From Bacteroidota bacterium (GTDB taxonomy: Bacteria > Bacteroidota > Bacteroidia > J057), in the NCBI GenBank assembly GCA_013298365.1, contig JAAFHL010000005.1, positions 1 to 36,487 on the forward strand: 36,487 nucleotides of DNA, in the 5' to 3' direction. Position 1 is the stretch's first letter; each line of letters starts with the position of its first letter. Of this stretch, positions 8,157-16,510 are shown piece by piece. A program made the translations under genes and the position numbers. The notes under the pieces are model-generated. The model saw only the letters and a program-made list of their open reading frames with translations. It was not told where the DNA came from and searched no databases.

Positions 8157-9725
8157 ATGATTCGTACTATTTACTTATGCTCTTTTTTACTGATTTCAAC
8201 CCTGATTTCTGCACAAAATATCGTTTATAATGGTGGCATGGAAAGCATAGAAAAACAACTGCCCTGCCATTGGAAATCGCTTGCTATGATGGAGCAAAAT
8301 AGCACTTATCAATGGTTTGCGCCGCAGGAAAAGATAGGGAAATATGTATCAAGACCCTTTACGTCTACACATAAGCAGGGCGATGTGCAAGCAATGTTGA
8401 TGTTTCGGGCAGAAAACAGTGCGTATATGGTCGTAGAATTGAAACGAACCCTTAGCAAAGGGGAGGAGGTTAATATTTCCTTAGAAACCATCGGCTCTTA
8501 TATGCAAAATGGAGAAGGTTTGGACGAAATTGGGGTTTTACTTTTGCCTTTTTCGCCTACACGAGCCGCCGATTTAGACAATTATAAAACAAATGATGTC
8601 GTACATTTGCGCTCTCTTGCTTTTCCTAAATTGGATTCAAGAGACAAATGGATGAGTGTTGAAAGTAATTTTATTGCCAAAGGTGGCGAGCAATTTTTGA
8701 TAATAGGTAATTTTAAAGGCGCAAATTTTGCGATGATTTCTCGTAACAAATCGGTAGGAAATTGGTATCAAAGCAGTGCTGCAACCGGAAATTCAAAGGG
8801 TTGGTTTGGGTTTATCTTTGATAATGTGGCGATTACCTCTGTTTTGCATAAAGAGGCTGATGCGGCTTATAATAATATGTCGAATTGTGGCTATGAGATG
8901 TTGCCAAGTGTGAGCAATGTTTCGCCGAAAACAGAGGTATTAAATGCGAATAAGCCCACACAAGTTCCTAATAAAACAAGTTCTTTGCAAGCAGGTGTAA
9001 AGTCAGAAAAAGGACCAAATGTGAGCGCACAAGAAATCACTTTTGCAAGCGAAAACGAAATGACTTCAAAAGGTAAAACAGCCTCAAATATATACAGAAC
9101 AACGCCGCAAGTGGGTGAAAGTAATGCACAATTTGCATATATAGGAACTACAAATGTCGCTACGCCCGCCACAAATGCAAGTGAAAGAAAAGCGTTAGTG
9201 CATTCTAATAGTGTGGCTTCAACGACTCGTGCAACTGTTGATACGACAACTACAAGCGAAAAGAAAATAACGGTTACAAATCAAATAGTTGAGATGCGTG
9301 CAAATCCTCCTGCAAATGAAACCCCAGAAACGAGTGCCACACAGCATACAAATGCGGCTACAACAAGCCTATCTGCCACTACTTATTATTCTCCCTCCGT
9401 AGTTGCCGTTAAAGTAGATATGCAGGCAGAAGTGATTTTCTTTGAAAATGCCAAAGCCAATCTTTCCGAAAAAGCCTTTATTTTATTGGATAATATGGCA
9501 AAGAAAATGGCGAAAAATCCTCGCTTATTGCTGCAAATCAATGGTTATGCCAATGAAAGCAAAGAGCAATCTTTTGCGTATCTGCGGGCAAATGCGGTGC
9601 AGGCATATCTTCGCAGCAAGGGGATAGACAAGGCTCGACTCATTATTAAGCCTGTTGGAAATGCGTATATATCTCATTTTCCTACACAAACAGGCAAAGT
9701 AGATTTTATTTGGATAGAAAAATAA
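8157..9725 (+). CDS. Exported OmpA-domain protein with jelly-roll-like N-terminus
   Basis: 522 residues. After a signal peptide (MIRTIYLCSFLLISTLISAQ) comes a ~220-residue domain opening with NIVYNGGMES, a motif typical of carbohydrate-binding or jelly-roll modules in Bacteroidota gliding and OmpA-type proteins. About 170 residues of low-complexity linker rich in Thr, Asn, Ala and Ser follow (residues ~245-415). The C-terminal OmpA-like peptidoglycan-binding domain (~419-520) has VIFFENAKANLSEKAF, LLQINGYANE, RANAVQAYLRSKGI and ARLIIKPVG. The protein probably anchors to peptidoglycan from the periplasm or outer membrane with the linker as a spacer. It is divergent from pyrF. No exact promoter box was found in the 196-base gap. 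Confidence 0.82.
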   Translation: MIRTIYLCSFLLISTLISAQNIVYNGGMESIEKQLPCHWKSLAMMEQNSTYQWFAPQEKIGKYVSRPFTSTHKQGDVQAMLMFRAENSAYMVVELKRTLSKGEEVNISLETIGSYMQNGEGLDEIGVLLLPFSPTRAADLDNYKTNDVVHLRSLAFPKLDSRDKWMSVESNFIAKGGEQFLIIGNFKGANFAMISRNKSVGNWYQSSAATGNSKGWFGFIFDNVAITSVLHKEADAAYNNMSNCGYEMLPSVSNVSPKTEVLNANKPTQVPNKTSSLQAGVKSEKGPNVSAQEITFASENEMTSKGKTASNIYRTTPQVGESNAQFAYIGTTNVATPATNASERKALVHSNSVASTTRATVDTTTTSEKKITVTNQIVEMRANPPANETPETSATQHTNAATTSLSATTYYSPSVVAVKVDMQAEVIFFENAKANLSEKAFILLDNMAKKMAKNPRLLLQINGYANESKEQSFAYLRANAVQAYLRSKGIDKARLIIKPVGNAYISHFPTQTGKVDFIWIEK

Positions 9726-9746
9726 GATTTTTTAGAAAAAAAAACG

Positions 9747-9754
9747 TAATTTTG
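9747..9754 (+). promoter_or_regulatory. -7 box upstream of the MerR/B12 regulator
   Basis: TAATTTTG matches TAnnTTTG and leaves a ~50-nt leader before the ATG at 9813. The leader contains a direct repeat (AAATCTGCG twice, 9785-9803). The -33 element is weak. Confidence 0.4.
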
Positions 9755-9783
9755 AACCCTAAAATCAGTTATTATCTGTAAAA

Positions 9784-9804
9784 AATCTGCGCAAATCTGC
9801 GATT
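9784..9804. repeat. Copy of the dispersed AATCTGCG element, upstream of the MerR gene
   Basis: Two tandem AAATCTGCG words (9785-9803) lie 10-28 bases before the MerR start. The reverse complement (GCAGATTTGCGCA) differs at one position from the 13-mer GCAGATTTTCGCA repeated elsewhere in this window. It could also serve as a regulator-binding direct repeat. Confidence 0.5.
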
Positions 9805-9812
9805 ATTAAGAT

Positions 9813-10688
9813 ATGGGACATTATTCTATTCGAGATTTGGAATACCTTTCGGGTATAAAAGCGCACACAATTCGTATTTGGGAACAACGTTATGACATTG
9901 TTAGCCCTAAACGAACTGCCACAAACATTCGTTATTATGACGATTTTGATTTACGTAGATTACTCAATGTCAGTTTTTTAAATCAAAATGGGTATAAAAT
10001 TTCTCAAATAGCTAAACTTAGTTATGATGAGGTTTTGGCACTTGTAGATAAAATTGCGATCACCTACACAAGCCATGAGACGCAAATCAGTACACTTATT
10101 TTGGCAATGGTCAATTTAGATGAAAGGCGTTTTCATCAAATTTTGAAACTGCACACGCAAGAAGATGGCTTTGAAAAAACGGCTTTGCAACTTATTTTTC
10201 CTTTTTTAGAAAGGGTGGGCATTTTGTGGCAAACGGGTGATGTAAATGCCGCACAAGAACATTTTATTTCAGGGCTTATTCGGCAGAAACTGCTTGCGGC
10301 TATTGATAATATTCCTGTTCAAACAGACGCAGATAGACGATTTCTACTTTTTTTGCCAGAAGATGAATGGCATGAAATAGGGCTTTTGTTTGCCTATTAT
10401 CTCATCAAAGTACGTAATCATAGAGTTATTTATTTAGGGCAATCGCTCCCTTTTCAAGATATTATTAGTACAGTAACTAGTTATCAGCCACATGTGCTTG
10501 TAAGCAGCATTACAAGTGTACCTGCAAACCAAAAAGCCATAGAATATGCGAATCGTTTGCTTGACACCTTTCCACAATGTGAAATTATCCTTTCGGGCTA
10601 TCAGATTACAAAGCAAAAAGAATTGATGCCTGAAAAGGTAAAAACGATGAATAATATTCAAGAGTTGATAGCCTATTTGAGCCAATAA
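9813..10688 (+). CDS. MerR-family regulator with B12-binding, CarH-like light-sensor module
   Basis: 291 residues. The N-terminal MerR winged helix (residues ~3-70: YSIRDLEYLSGIKAHTIRIWEQRY) is followed by a helical B12-cap domain and a cobalamin-binding Rossmann domain. The cap carries W139 and E149-H150 with exactly nine residues between, i.e. the Wx9EH motif of adenosylcobalamin photoreceptors of the CarH/LitR type. The Rossmann part has E185-x-H187-x-x-G190, matching the (D/E)xHxxG motif that supplies the lower axial His. Known relatives repress carotenoid or photolyase genes in the dark and release DNA in light. No such target gene is adjacent here, so its regulon is not shown. The direct repeat in its leader is a candidate self-operator. 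Confidence 0.87.
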   Translation: MGHYSIRDLEYLSGIKAHTIRIWEQRYDIVSPKRTATNIRYYDDFDLRRLLNVSFLNQNGYKISQIAKLSYDEVLALVDKIAITYTSHETQISTLILAMVNLDERRFHQILKLHTQEDGFEKTALQLIFPFLERVGILWQTGDVNAAQEHFISGLIRQKLLAAIDNIPVQTDADRRFLLFLPEDEWHEIGLLFAYYLIKVRNHRVIYLGQSLPFQDIISTVTSYQPHVLVSSITSVPANQKAIEYANRLLDTFPQCEIILSGYQITKQKELMPEKVKTMNNIQELIAYLSQ

Positions 10689-10956
10689 CAACGTGCATTT
10701 AATCTTAAAAACAAAGAAGTTTCTATATGTAAATAGCCATGTAAGAATTTGTTTAGGAATGTGTATGAAATAATGTACCACTTTTGAGTCCTACCTTAGT
10801 GTTTCTTATTTCGGCTCAATACAAGCAGTAACTTAGTAGTTAAAAATAGGAACGTAATCTATATACATTCTTTAGGTTCTCGCAGATGAGTACTGATAAA
10901 AGCAGATTTTCGCAAACTATGTTTTTCATCTGCGAAAATCTGCGTCAACTCAAAAC
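10689..10956. repeat. Intergenic gap with an inverted pair of the GCAGATTTTCGCA element
   Basis: Between convergent MerR and clpB. GCAGATTTTCGCA (10902-10914) and its perfect reverse complement (10931-10943) form a 13-bp stem. An alternative 9-bp stem CGCAGATGA/TCATCTGCG (10881-10889 with 10926-10934) competes with it. There is no T-run, so a standard terminator is not supported. The 15-mer CCTTAGTGTTTCTTA (10794-10808) recurs as its complement at 27310-27324. No gene recognised. Confidence 0.6.
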
Positions 10957-13569
10957 TTAGCCCACTTTTTCCACCTCATTTTCAAATTTTATCACACCAA
11001 ATACTGATTTCACCCCAATCACACTATCTTTGTGAATTGTCCCTGCTAAGATTTGCTTAGAAAGGTCATTGATAATTTCTTTTTGCAAGAAACGTTTCAC
11101 AGGACGTGCGCCATATTGCGGGTCGTAAGCATCTTTTGCAATGTGTTGTATCGCCGAATCGTCAAATTTAACAGAAATGCCCATTTCTTTGAGCTTTTCG
11201 CACAAATCATCTGTTTGTATTTTCACAATGGCAGCCACATCTTTTTGCGTAAGCGGCGAAAAAACAATGGTTTCATCTATTCTGTTCAAAAATTCGGGTC
11301 GCAAAACTTGCTTCAACATTTCATACACTTCTTCACGCACCAAAACCATAGTAGCTTCCTTGTTTTCATCGGTCAAGGCTTCCATTTTTTGTTGGATAAA
11401 ATGCGCCCCAATATTGGAAGTCATAATGATAATGGTGTTTTTGAAATTGACCATGCGACCTTTATTGTCCGTAAGTCGCCCATCATCTAAGACCTGCAAC
11501 AAGATATTGAGTACATCGGGGTGTGCTTTTTCGATTTCATCTAACAAAATAACACTGTATGGGCGGCGGCGAACCGCTTCTGTCAATTGTCCGCCTTCTT
11601 CGTAGCCCACATATCCTGGAGGCGAACCCACAAGGCGGCTTGCGCTGTGTTTCTCCTGATATTCCGACATATCTATACGCACCATTGCGGCATCATCATC
11701 AAAGAGAAACTCTGCCAAAGCCTTTGCCAACTCTGTTTTGCCCACGCCTGTGCTGCCCAAGAAAATAAACGAGCCTATCGGACGTTTTTGGTCTTGCAAA
11801 CCTGCACGAGAACGGCGAATCGCATCGGAAACTGCGCCAATCGCTTCTGCTTGCCCCACGACACGCTTGTGCAATTCTTCTTCCAAACGAAGGAGTTTTT
11901 TACGCTCACTTTCCACCATACGGGTAACAGGAATCCCTGTCCATTTTGCTACAATTTCCGCAATTTCTTCCGAATTTACCTCTACTTTCATCAAACGCAT
12001 ATCTTTTTGCGCAGCCGTAAGGTCTAATTTTAAGGTTTCTATTTCTTTTTCTATGCTCGGAATTTGCCCATAACGAATCGCAGCAACCTTGCCAAAATCA
12101 GCCTGTCTTTCCAAACCTTCAGCCTCCAAACGCAGTTTTTCTACTTCTGCTTTTTTCTCTTGTACAGATAAAATAAGTGCCTTTTCCGTTTCCCATTGCG
12201 CACGTAACGCCTTGCGTTTTTCATTCAAATTTGCCAATTCTTCCTCAATTTCTGCCAAACGCTGTGTCTCATTTTCCCGTTTCATTGCCTCCCTTTCTAT
12301 CTCCAAATTGCGGTTTTTTCTTTCTAAAAGGTCAAGTGGCTCTGGCATAGAATCCATGCCCAAACGCAATTTAGAAGCCGCTTCGTCCATCAAATCTATG
12401 GCTTTGTCGGGCAAGAATCTATCTGTAATATAACGATGCGATAATTCTGCCGCCGAAATCAACGCTCCATCAGTGATACGCACGCCATGATGCACTTCAA
12501 AACGCTCTTTTAGTCCACGTAAAATGGCAATCGAATCTTCTACACTTGGTTCATTGATTTGAACGGTTTGAAAACGGCGTTCCAAAGCCTTGTCTTTTTC
12601 GATATATTTTTGATACTCGTCCAAAGTTGTTGCACCAATCGTATGCAACTCGCCACGAGCAAGGGCAGGTTTTAAGATATTTGCTGCGTCCATTGCGCCA
12701 GAATTACGTCCAGCACCCACCAAGGTATGAATTTCGTCTATAAATAAAATGATACCGCCTTGTGCATCAATCACTTCCTTAATCACCGCCTTTAATCTTT
12801 CCTCAAATTCGCCTTGAAATTTTGCACCCGCAATCAATGCGCCCATGTCTAAGGAAAAAATCGTTTTTGATTTTAAATTTTCAGGTACATCACCTTGCAC
12901 AATGCGGTGCGCAAGCCCTTCGGCAATCGCTGTTTTTCCTACACCTGGCTCACCAATCAGAATCGGATTGTTTTTGGTTCTGCGAGACAAAATTTGCATC
13001 ACCCTACGAATCTCCTCATCACGCCCAATCACAGGGTCCATTTTGCCCTTACGAGCCATTTCATTCAAGTTACGAGCATATTTTTTTAAAGCATTGTATT
13101 TTCCTTCAGGATTTTGCTCCGTAACACGCTGCCCTCCCCGTATTTCATCAATGACTTTGCGAAGATTTTTTTCTGTCATGCCCAATTCCTTCAACAACTT
13201 GCCTGTTTTGTCATTCGACTTTACCAAAGCAATCAACAAATGCTCAATGCTCACAAACTCATCTTGCATTTTGCCCGCCTCTTGATTTGCCGTTTCCAAC
13301 ATTTTGTGGGTTTCAGAAGCATAAAATTGTCCGCCCGTTGCGCCTGTAACACGAGGCAAAGTAGCCACCAATTCCGTCAATTTTTTGGCAAGAAAAGCAG
13401 GCTGTATATCTAATTTCTTCAAAATATAAGGCACAATGCTTTCTTCTGCCTCCAACAATGCCTGTAACATATCCGCAGGTTCTACGGCTTGCCTTTGTCC
13501 ATTTTTTGCCAAGTGAGCCGCTTTTTGTACGGCTTCTTGAGATTTGAGTGTGAAATTGTTTAAGTTCAT
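10957..13569 (-). CDS. clpB: ATP-dependent disaggregase ClpB
   Basis: 870 residues, the normal length. Domain order: Clp-N double repeat (~1-145), AAA-1 with Walker A GEPGVGKT (206-213), Walker B-type [14 protein letters not shown] and the [17 protein letters not shown] segment, then the coiled-coil middle domain (~400-540) that distinguishes ClpB from ClpA/ClpC, and AAA-2 with [20 protein letters not shown] and [14 protein letters not shown]. There is no ClpP-binding IGF loop pattern, which fits a disaggregase working with DnaK. It acts in the cytoplasm, resolving heat-induced aggregates. It is a single-gene unit. The upstream gap holds CAGTTAT-type short repeats but no exact TAnnTTTG box, so the promoter, possibly a stress promoter, was not located. 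Confidence 0.97.
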   Translation of the reverse strand: MNLNNFTLKSQEAVQKAAHLAKNGQRQAVEPADMLQALLEAEESIVPYILKKLDIQPAFLAKKLTELVATLPRVTGATGGQFYASETHKMLETANQEAGKMQDEFVSIEHLLIALVKSNDKTGKLLKELGMTEKNLRKVIDEIRGGQRVTEQNPEGKYNALKKYARNLNEMARKGKMDPVIGRDEEIRRVMQILSRRTKNNPILIGEPGVGKTAIAEGLAHRIVQGDVPENLKSKTIFSLDMGALIAGAKFQGEFEERLKAVIKEVIDAQGGIILFIDEIHTLVGAGRNSGAMDAANILKPALARGELHTIGATTLDEYQKYIEKDKALERRFQTVQINEPSVEDSIAILRGLKERFEVHHGVRITDGALISAAELSHRYITDRFLPDKAIDLMDEAASKLRLGMDSMPEPLDLLERKNRNLEIEREAMKRENETQRLAEIEEELANLNEKRKALRAQWETEKALILSVQEKKAEVEKLRLEAEGLERQADFGKVAAIRYGQIPSIEKEIETLKLDLTAAQKDMRLMKVEVNSEEIAEIVAKWTGIPVTRMVESERKKLLRLEEELHKRVVGQAEAIGAVSDAIRRSRAGLQDQKRPIGSFIFLGSTGVGKTELAKALAEFLFDDDAAMVRIDMSEYQEKHSASRLVGSPPGYVGYEEGGQLTEAVRRRPYSVILLDEIEKAHPDVLNILLQVLDDGRLTDNKGRMVNFKNTIIIMTSNIGAHFIQQKMEALTDENKEATMVLVREEVYEMLKQVLRPEFLNRIDETIVFSPLTQKDVAAIVKIQTDDLCEKLKEMGISVKFDDSAIQHIAKDAYDPQYGARPVKRFLQKEIINDLSKQILAGTIHKDSVIGVKSVFGVIKFENEVEKVG

Positions 13570-13576
13570 GTTTTTT

Positions 13577-13606
13577 CAGTTATCAGTGAACAGTCATCAG
13601 TTATCA
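13577..13606. repeat. Short CAGTTATCAGTGAA-type repeat upstream of clpB
   Basis: Imperfect tandem CAGTTAT / CAGTGAA / CAGTCAT / CAGTTAT words stand in a row just before clpB. The same word family recurs at 23670-23695. Such short heptamer-like repeats occur in intergenic regions of many bacteria; function unknown. Confidence 0.5.
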
Positions 13607-13783
13607 AAAATCATTTATGTTTTTCCTTTCAAAATGCTATCCAAAGCGATATATTCGGACTTTTTGGCAGATTTAGCGTATTTTTGGGGCTTAATCTGTC
13701 ATTTTTTCAGAAAAGAGATAATATGATAATTCCTGTAATAGCCAAACATTAGCTATTTTAAGAGAAGAATAATATAAAGGAAT

Positions 13784-13825
13784 CCGAAATTGTTTCGGTA
13801 GTATATAATATTTTGCCTATCTTTG
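13784..13825 (+). promoter_or_regulatory. Promoter with overlapping palindrome for the PIN toxin-antitoxin pair
   Basis: The -7 box is TATCTTTG (13818-13825). The place where the -33 box should be (about 13794-13797) falls inside a perfect palindrome CCGAAA-TTG-TTTCGG (13784-13798). The layout suggests an operator where an antitoxin or repressor could block the polymerase. The transcript would start near 13832, about 30 bases before the antitoxin ATG. Confidence 0.45.
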
Positions 13826-13863
13826 TCATAAATAAAGTCATATTCCTTATTGTACTATTTTTT

Positions 13864-14103
13864 ATGGAAACATTACTTATCAAAATAAAAGAGCCTAATA
13901 AAGCGAATTTGCTCATGGAAATACTAAAATCTATGGATTTTATTATTTCTGTAGATTATTATGAAAACTATCAAAAAGCAAAAACACTTTTTGATGACAT
14001 CAATTATTTTGCAGCAACAACAGAGCTTTCTGAGTTATCTATGGAAGATATAATTGCCGAAATCAACGCCTATAGAAATGAAAAAAAATTACGTGGTAAT
14101 TGA
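13864..14103 (+). CDS. Small protein, probable antitoxin of a PIN-type toxin
   Basis: 79 residues, starting METLLIKIKE. The first half is predicted beta/alpha; the C-terminal half is acidic and helical, ending in a basic KKLRGN tail. It overlaps the following PIN gene by 26 bases, the typical layout of antitoxin-toxin pairs. No family is recognised with certainty; assignment rests on size and position. An upstream in-frame ATG at 13813 is rejected because it lies before the predicted promoter. Its toxin partner is frameshifted, so the antitoxin may be an orphan now. Confidence 0.7.
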   Translation: METLLIKIKEPNKANLLMEILKSMDFIISVDYYENYQKAKTLFDDINYFAATTELSELSMEDIIAEINAYRNEKKLRGN

Positions 14104-14501
14104 TACCAATGTTTTTATTTCTTCAATTATTGGACAAACGGGTTTTCCCAAAAAGATATTTGAGGAAATTATATTGACAAACGAAGTGAAAATCTGTTTT
14201 TGCAGAATATGAAGAAGTGATAAGTCGGGGTAAGTTTTCAAAAATAAAAGGGTTTAGCGAAAGGGCAGAAGCATTGCTGAATGCAATAAAAGAAATCGCT
14301 TTTTGGTTTGAACCCAAAGAAGAAATTAATATATTGTCCGACCCCGATGATGACATGTTTATAGAATTGGCTGTAGAAGCAGATGCAAGTTACATTGTTA
14401 CAGGGAATACACAGCATTTTATCATGCAAGAATTTAGGGGAATCCTAATCCTTAGCCCAAAAGAATTTTATGAGGAATGGGTGAAATCGCTGCTGAGCTA
14501 A
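14078..14501 (+). pseudogene. PIN-domain toxin (TIGR00305-type), frameshifted in a T5 run
   Basis: The first frame reads MKKNYVVIDTNVFISS... KICF and hits a TGA at 14210-14212. The rest of the protein (AEYEEVISRGKF, ILSDPDDDMFIELAVEADASYIVTGNTQHF) continues one base later. Skipping one T of the five at 14197-14201 restores KICF-AEYEEV and a full ~140-residue PIN nuclease with all four acidic positions (the Asp of IDTN, the Glu of EYEEV, and the Asp pair of SDPDDD). Family knowledge: such toxins cut RNA and are blocked by the neighbouring antitoxin. The homopolymer site means mutation, phase variation, programmed slippage or a sequencing error are all possible. Confidence 0.85.
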
Positions 14502-14638
14502 TGGCAAAAGACATTTCTCCCATAGATATTGTGATGGGTTTTATTTCTCCTGCCTGGCGTTTGCAGACACAATATGCGGTGGGGTGAGTTGCGGCTCTTA
14601 TTTCGAGTATTTTTTAATCAGAAGGACAAATATTTTTG

Positions 14639-16510
14639 TCATATTTTAATGATATTAATTTTACCAAACCATTCTTCAGCCTTCAAAATTATTTCTTTTG
14701 TTGGTTTATGATAGAAAACAACTAAGTTATCCTTTGCTCTGGAACAACAAACATAGAATATCTTTTCAGTATTCTGAAAAACTTTGTTAGCGATTTCCAT
14801 TTTTGTTTCTTTATCTTTCTTTGTTCGCTTACCTTCAAATAAATCTTTAAAATTATATTTACTATTCCATTTTCCGTTATCTAATATGACAAATACGTTA
14901 TTAAATTCTGCACCCTTAATTCCATGTTGTGTAGAATAGGGCGTTAATTTTTCTTCAAAATTATACAAATTAATTAATTGTTGATAGTTTAATTGTTTAA
15001 CACTATCATAGATACCATTATAATATTCACTTGTTACAAAGTTATTAAAATCATCATCTTTTTTTACAATTCCATTTGTGTGCGCAAAATTAACAACATT
15101 TTCAATGCTTTCATTTTTCATTTCCTTTAATTTATCAATCACTTTTTTTAGGTTAGTTTTATCAAGTATAGATTTAATCTTATAATCTGTTTTCTTAATA
15201 AATTCATTTACTTTATTATTTTCATACAAATAAATGCAATCTTGTATCTTAAATAAATGTTGAATTAGCTTATCTCTTTTTTCTCCTATCAAATAATCTT
15301 TTTCGATTCGCACCCTTCTTACATATTCAAAGGGTAACGCTTTTGCTATATCATACAGATTTTTATTATCTATGATAAACTGTTCAAAAGGTTTAGAAAC
15401 TTGTACTAAATTTAAATTTAATACTTCTTCAAGTGTTTTGCTAATTACTTTACTATAATCATTTGGATTTTTTTTCAAATAATCATCTATCTTCTCTTTG
15501 ATATGTTTAATGATTTCATCTTTATTATAAATAGAATATATTTCATCAAAACCTGCTTTTTTTGAAATCAAATTATGCGTTAAATACAACTCTTTTGTAT
15601 TTTCTGTATCTGAAAATATCCAACCCTTAAAAACATCATGTTTCTTTACCTCCTTTTCAATATCAATCGTTTCTTTATCTGAATAGATAAATTTGATACT
15701 TCCTTCAAGGTTTTTACACATTTCCTTTTGTTGAATATCTTTCCTTAAATGATTTAACAAACCAATTACTTTTCTCGAACAACGCCAATTATCTTGTTTT
15801 TTTACTTCTTCAACTAATTCTTTCTCTATATATTGCTGCAAACTCCCCACACCGTTGTCGTAAATAGATTGCATAGAATCTCCAAAAAAGCCTATAACAT
15901 TTTTTTTGTTTTTATTTAAGGGTAAAAAGTCTAAAAAAATCTCAACTACTTGTTTTTCAGTATCTTGGTATTCATCAATTAAAATAAAATCATACTTATC
16001 TATTAAAATACTTCGTAATAGTGGATATTCTTTATACATATAATTCGCTATTTTTAATACTTCATCATGCGAAACCTTGCCTTCTTCTATTTTTTTATAT
16101 TCTTCATAGCTAATTTCATCAACTGTTTTATCTATCAAAAAAGCTGCATTTAAATCTAATGTGCCTCTGTACTCGATTCCAGATTTCTCTGCTTTTTTCT
16201 CCAAAGCTATGAGATGAATAAGTGCTTTTTTTACATCTGTTTGATAAGGTTTAATAGAATCCCATAGAAAATTATGAATCGTAGAAACCCTAAGATTCTT
16301 TTTATATTCAGCACTTCTATGTTCAATCTGAGCAACAGCTACTTTTGTATAGGTTATACAAGCAACATTTGCGATAGGATTTTTTTCATAAATCAAATCT
16401 AATACTTGCATGAGGGTATATGTTTTGCCACTTCCTGCGCCACCACTTAGCAAGAAATTTTCCCCATTTTCTATATGCTCATAAATTGATTCTATTACTT
16501 CGATAGCCAT
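14639..16510 (-). CDS. gajB: UvrD/Rep-like superfamily 1 helicase, Gabija component GajB-like
   Basis: 623 residues with all main SF1A motifs: Walker A GGAGSGKT (23-30), motif Ia CITYTKVAVAQI, Walker B DEYQDT (179-184), motif III GDSMQSIY (210-217), WRCSRKV of motif IV, motif V YSTQHGIKGAEF (525-536) and motif VI VCCSRAKDN (587-595). Its ATG lies inside the last codons of the upstream OLD-type nuclease gene (16-base overlap), so the two are translationally coupled. An OLD-family nuclease paired with a UvrD-like helicase is the definition of class 2 OLD systems and of Gabija. The protein is longer than the best-studied GajB (about 490 residues). It is Lys/Ile/Asn-rich, more AT-biased than the housekeeping genes around it. 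Confidence 0.82.
   Translation of the reverse strand: MAIEVIESIYEHIENGENFLLSGGAGSGKTYTLMQVLDLIYEKNPIANVACITYTKVAVAQIEHRSAEYKKNLRVSTIHNFLWDSIKPYQTDVKKALIHLIALEKKAEKSGIEYRGTLDLNAAFLIDKTVDEISYEEYKKIEEGKVSHDEVLKIANYMYKEYPLLRSILIDKYDFILIDEYQDTEKQVVEIFLDFLPLNKNKKNVIGFFGDSMQSIYDNGVGSLQQYIEKELVEEVKKQDNWRCSRKVIGLLNHLRKDIQQKEMCKNLEGSIKFIYSDKETIDIEKEVKKHDVFKGWIFSDTENTKELYLTHNLISKKAGFDEIYSIYNKDEIIKHIKEKIDDYLKKNPNDYSKVISKTLEEVLNLNLVQVSKPFEQFIIDNKNLYDIAKALPFEYVRRVRIEKDYLIGEKRDKLIQHLFKIQDCIYLYENNKVNEFIKKTDYKIKSILDKTNLKKVIDKLKEMKNESIENVVNFAHTNGIVKKDDDFNNFVTSEYYNGIYDSVKQLNYQQLINLYNFEEKLTPYSTQHGIKGAEFNNVFVILDNGKWNSKYNFKDLFEGKRTKKDKETKMEIANKVFQNTEKIFYVCCSRAKDNLVVFYHKPTKEIILKAEEWFGKINIIKI

Noticed and set aside
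10881-10945. Hairpin as terminator of MerR or clpB
   Set aside because: No T-run on either strand; the same sequence recurs elsewhere as an intergenic repeat.
11053-12433. Several long frames on the plus strand opposite clpB
   Set aside because: They mirror the well-supported clpB coding strand, have no domain, and show the Ser/Cys/Phe-rich composition of antisense shadows.
13813-13863. Earlier ATG for the small antitoxin gene
   Set aside because: It adds a hydrophobic stretch and lies before the predicted transcription start near 13832.
14477-14587. A 36-codon frame after the PIN gene (MGEIAAELMAKDISP...)
   Set aside because: Short, overlaps the toxin's 3' end, no recognisable family, no clear start signal. 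It may be a fragment but cannot be supported.
14624-14639. GACAAA/TTTGTC hairpin as terminator of the Gabija-like operon
   Set aside because: Six weak base pairs, partly next to the stop codon; not convincing.
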